The position numbers and the translations under genes are program-made. Below the pieces are notes generated by a model that was given only the letters and a program-made list of their open reading frames with translations, had not been told where the DNA came from and did not search any database. From Streptomyces sp. NBC_00306 (GTDB taxonomy: Bacteria; Actinomycetota; Actinomycetes; Streptomycetales; Streptomycetaceae): 64,000 nt of DNA. The DNA is taken from assembly GCF_036169555.1 (NCBI RefSeq), contig NZ_CP108032.1, positions 3,286,001 to 3,350,000 of the forward strand, in the 5' to 3' direction. How positions within the stretch are numbered: position 1 is the first letter of the stretch; each line of letters opens with the position of its first letter. This document shows, piece by piece, positions 61,698-64,000 of this stretch.

Positions 61698-64000
61698 CTA
61701 GGACCCCAGAATCGTCGTCAGGAACTCCCCGGTCCAGCTCAGCAGTTCGCGTCCCACCACCGGCTTCCCGCCGATCTTGCCCGTCGTCGGCCGCGGTACC
61801 AGGATCTGGTGGATCGCCGGCTTGATGATCGTGCGCGGGTACAGACGCTTGAGGCGCAGCTCCTGCGACTCCCTCAGCTCCACCGGGGCGAAGCGGATGT
61901 TCGGGCCCTGGAGCACGATCTCGCCGACGCCGCACGCGCGTGCCAGCATCCGCAGGCCCGCCACCAGCAGCAGGTTCTCGACCGGCTCGGGCAACTTGCC
62001 GTAGCGGTCGGTGAGTTCCTCGCGGACCGCCGTGATGTCCTCCTCCGAGTTCGCGGAGGCGATCGCGCGGTACGCCTGGAGCCGCAGGCGCTCGCCGGGG
62101 GCGTAGTCGTGCGGGACGTGGGCGTCGACCGGGAGCTCGATCTTGACCTCCAGCGGCGGTTCCTCCTCCACGCCGCCGTCCAGCGAGGCACGGTAGTCCG
62201 CCACCGCCTCGCCGACCATGCGCACGTACAGGTCGAAGCCGACGCCGGCGATGTGACCGGACTGCTCGCCGCCGAGCAGATTACCCGCGCCGCGGATCTC
62301 CAGGTCCTTCATCGCCACGTACATGCCCGCGCCCATCTCGGTGTGCTGGGCGATCGTCGCGAGACGCTCGTGCGCGGTCTCGGTGAGCGGCTTCTCCGGC
62401 GGGTAGAGGAAGTAGGCGTAACCGCGCTCGCGGCCACGGCCGACCCGGCCGCGCAGCTGGTGCAGCTGCGAGAGACCGAAGTTGTCACCGCGCTCCACGA
62501 TCAGGGTGTTGGCGTTGGAGATGTCGATGCCCGACTCGACGATCGTGGTGGACACGAGGACGTCGAACTTCTTCTCCCAGAAGTCCACGACGACCTGCTC
62601 CAGCGCCGACTCGCCCATCTGACCGTGCGCCGTCGCGATCCGCGCCTCGGGGACGATCTCCCGCAGCCGGGCCGCGGCCCGGTCGATGGACTCGACGCGG
62701 TTGTGGATGTAGAAGACCTGGCCCTCGCGCAGGAGTTCACGCCGGACGGCCGCGCCGATCTGCTTCTGCTCGTAGGGGCCGACGAAGGTCAGCACCGGGT
62801 GCCGCTCCTCCGGCGGGGTGGTGATCGTCGACATCTCGCGGATGCCGGTGACCGCCATCTCCAGCGTTCGCGGGATCGGAGTCGCCGACATCGTCAGGAC
62901 GTCGACGTTGGCGCGGAGCTTCTTCAACTGCTCCTTGTGCTCGACGCCGAAGCGCTGCTCCTCGTCCACCACGACCAGGCCCAGGTCCTTGAACTTGGTC
63001 TCGGAGGAGAACAGCCGGTGCGTGCCGATGACGATGTCGACCGAGCCGTCCCGCAGCCCTTCCAGGGTCGCCTTGGCCTCGGTGTCGGACTGGAAGCGGG
63101 ACAGGGCGCGTACGTTCACCGGGAACTGGGAGTAGCGCTCGGAGAACGTCCCGAAGTGCTGCTGCACCAGCAGCGTCGTCGGCACCAGCACGGCGACCTG
63201 CTTGCCGTCCTGGACCGCCTTGAACGCGGCGCGCACCGCGATCTCCGTCTTGCCGTAACCGACGTCGCCGCAGATCAGCCGGTCCATCGGGACCGTCTTC
63301 TCCATGTCCTCCTTGACCTCGGCGATCGTGGAGAGCTGGTCGGGCGTCTCCACGTACGCGAACGCGTCCTCCAGCTCGCGCTGCCAGGGCGTGTCCGCCC
63401 CGAAGGCGTGGCCGGGCGCGGCCATGCGGGCGCTGTAGAGCTTGATGAGGTCCGCGGCGATCTCCTTGACCGCCTTCTTCGCGCGCGCCTTCGTCTTCGT
63501 CCAGTCCGCGCCGCCGAGCCGGTGCAGCGTGGGCGCTTCGCCGCCGACGTACTTGGTGACCTGCTCCAGCTGGTCGGTGGGGATGTAGAGCCGGTCGCCG
63601 GGCTGGCCGCGCTTGGCGGGGGCGTACTCGACGAGCAGATACTCGCGGGTCGCGCCCTGGACGGTGCGCTGGACCATCTCGATGTAGCGGCCCACACCGT
63701 GCTGCTCGTGGACGATGTAGTCGCCCGCCTCCAGCGTGAGCGGGTCGATGGTCTTGCGCCGCTTCGCCGGCATCCGCCGGCCGTCCTTGCCGGCCGCCTT
63801 CTGGCCGGACAGGTCGGTCTCGGTGAGGACCGCGAGCCGCAGGCCCGGGTCGATGAAGCCGTAGTCGATCGAGCCGCACGCGACATGGACGACGGACGGC
63901 GAGATGTCGGTCAGCGCCGAGTCCAGGCGGGCGGGAATGCCCTCGCCGCCGAGCACCTCGACGGTGCGGGCCGCCGGGCCGTGCGCCTCGGTCACATAGA
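61698..64000 (-). CDS. mfd: Transcription-repair coupling factor Mfd, C-terminal part
   Basis: The gene enters from the right edge; 767 codons are visible with no start in the window. The RNA-polymerase-interacting CarD-like domain includes [17 protein letters not shown] and [11 protein letters not shown]. The RecG-type translocase has [22 protein letters not shown] (Walker A), VVDEEQRFG (DEEQ), [10 protein letters not shown], and the second half [26 protein letters not shown]. The C-terminal TRCF domain ends FLTTILGS. It removes stalled RNA polymerase at lesions and recruits UvrA. Usual length is about 1150-1190 residues, so roughly the first third is missing. Confidence 0.96.
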   Translation of the reverse strand, partial: YVTEAHGPAARTVEVLGGEGIPARLDSALTDISPSVVHVACGSIDYGFIDPGLRLAVLTETDLSGQKAAGKDGRRMPAKRRKTIDPLTLEAGDYIVHEQHGVGRYIEMVQRTVQGATREYLLVEYAPAKRGQPGDRLYIPTDQLEQVTKYVGGEAPTLHRLGGADWTKTKARAKKAVKEIAADLIKLYSARMAAPGHAFGADTPWQRELEDAFAYVETPDQLSTIAEVKEDMEKTVPMDRLICGDVGYGKTEIAVRAAFKAVQDGKQVAVLVPTTLLVQQHFGTFSERYSQFPVNVRALSRFQSDTEAKATLEGLRDGSVDIVIGTHRLFSSETKFKDLGLVVVDEEQRFGVEHKEQLKKLRANVDVLTMSATPIPRTLEMAVTGIREMSTITTPPEERHPVLTFVGPYEQKQIGAAVRRELLREGQVFYIHNRVESIDRAAARLREIVPEARIATAHGQMGESALEQVVVDFWEKKFDVLVSTTIVESGIDISNANTLIVERGDNFGLSQLHQLRGRVGRGRERGYAYFLYPPEKPLTETAHERLATIAQHTEMGAGMYVAMKDLEIRGAGNLLGGEQSGHIAGVGFDLYVRMVGEAVADYRASLDGGVEEEPPLEVKIELPVDAHVPHDYAPGERLRLQAYRAIASANSEEDITAVREELTDRYGKLPEPVENLLLVAGLRMLARACGVGEIVLQGPNIRFAPVELRESQELRLKRLYPRTIIKPAIHQILVPRPTTGKIGGKPVVGRELLSWTGEFLTTILGS

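Overview
The window is chromosomal DNA of a Streptomyces or very close relative. The genes are GC-rich with almost exclusively G/C third codon positions, GTG starts are frequent, and the gene order (thiolase, bldA tRNA, MacB-like ABC transporter, type II NADH dehydrogenase, ppx, DUF501, divIC, eno, two rpf genes, P450, mazG, SurA-like lipoprotein ... mfd) is one I recall from the central, conserved chromosome of S. coelicolor. All assignments come from reading the sequence and from recalled family knowledge; no database was searched.

Layout. 1-7.6 kb: end of an HTH regulator, cystathionine beta-synthase, a divergent SGNH hydrolase, a thiolase, small hypotheticals, a Bax-inhibitor-1 membrane protein and the Leu-UUA tRNA (bldA). 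8-12.8 kb: ABC ATPase plus FtsX-type permease, and a cyclopropane-synthase-like methyltransferase. 13-23.4 kb (all minus strand): ndh preceded by two Rex-like operators, ppx/DUF501/divIC, enolase, rpfA behind a c-di-AMP (ydaO-type) riboswitch, a second rpf, P450/mazG translationally coupled, and a SurA-like lipoprotein.

23.6-39.4 kb is an accessory island. It holds a 3.2-thousand-residue secreted RHS/YD-repeat polymorphic toxin with a Hint domain and a C-terminal deaminase-fold toxin. An Imm1-like immunity gene follows 6 bp later. Behind that lie a truncated tyrosine integrase, a 44-bp perfect palindrome and a collection of SMI1/KNR4, Sel1-repeat, HEAT-like and unassigned genes, some of them decayed (one frameshifted gene, one Sel1 remnant).

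39.6-49.7 kb holds three paralogous secreted tachylectin-like beta-propeller proteins around a GtrA/GT2/YfhO glycosylation cassette. 50-55.6 kb holds a SAM methyltransferase, a Ser/Thr kinase coupled to a membrane protein, and an HTH-N6-DNA-methylase lacking the canonical Asn in its catalytic motif. 55.7-64 kb holds small exported proteins, two GNAT proteins, an HNH-nuclease lipoprotein, a TetR regulator divergent from an SCO6745-type gene with a clear palindromic operator between them, and the C-terminal three-fifths or so of mfd running off the right edge.
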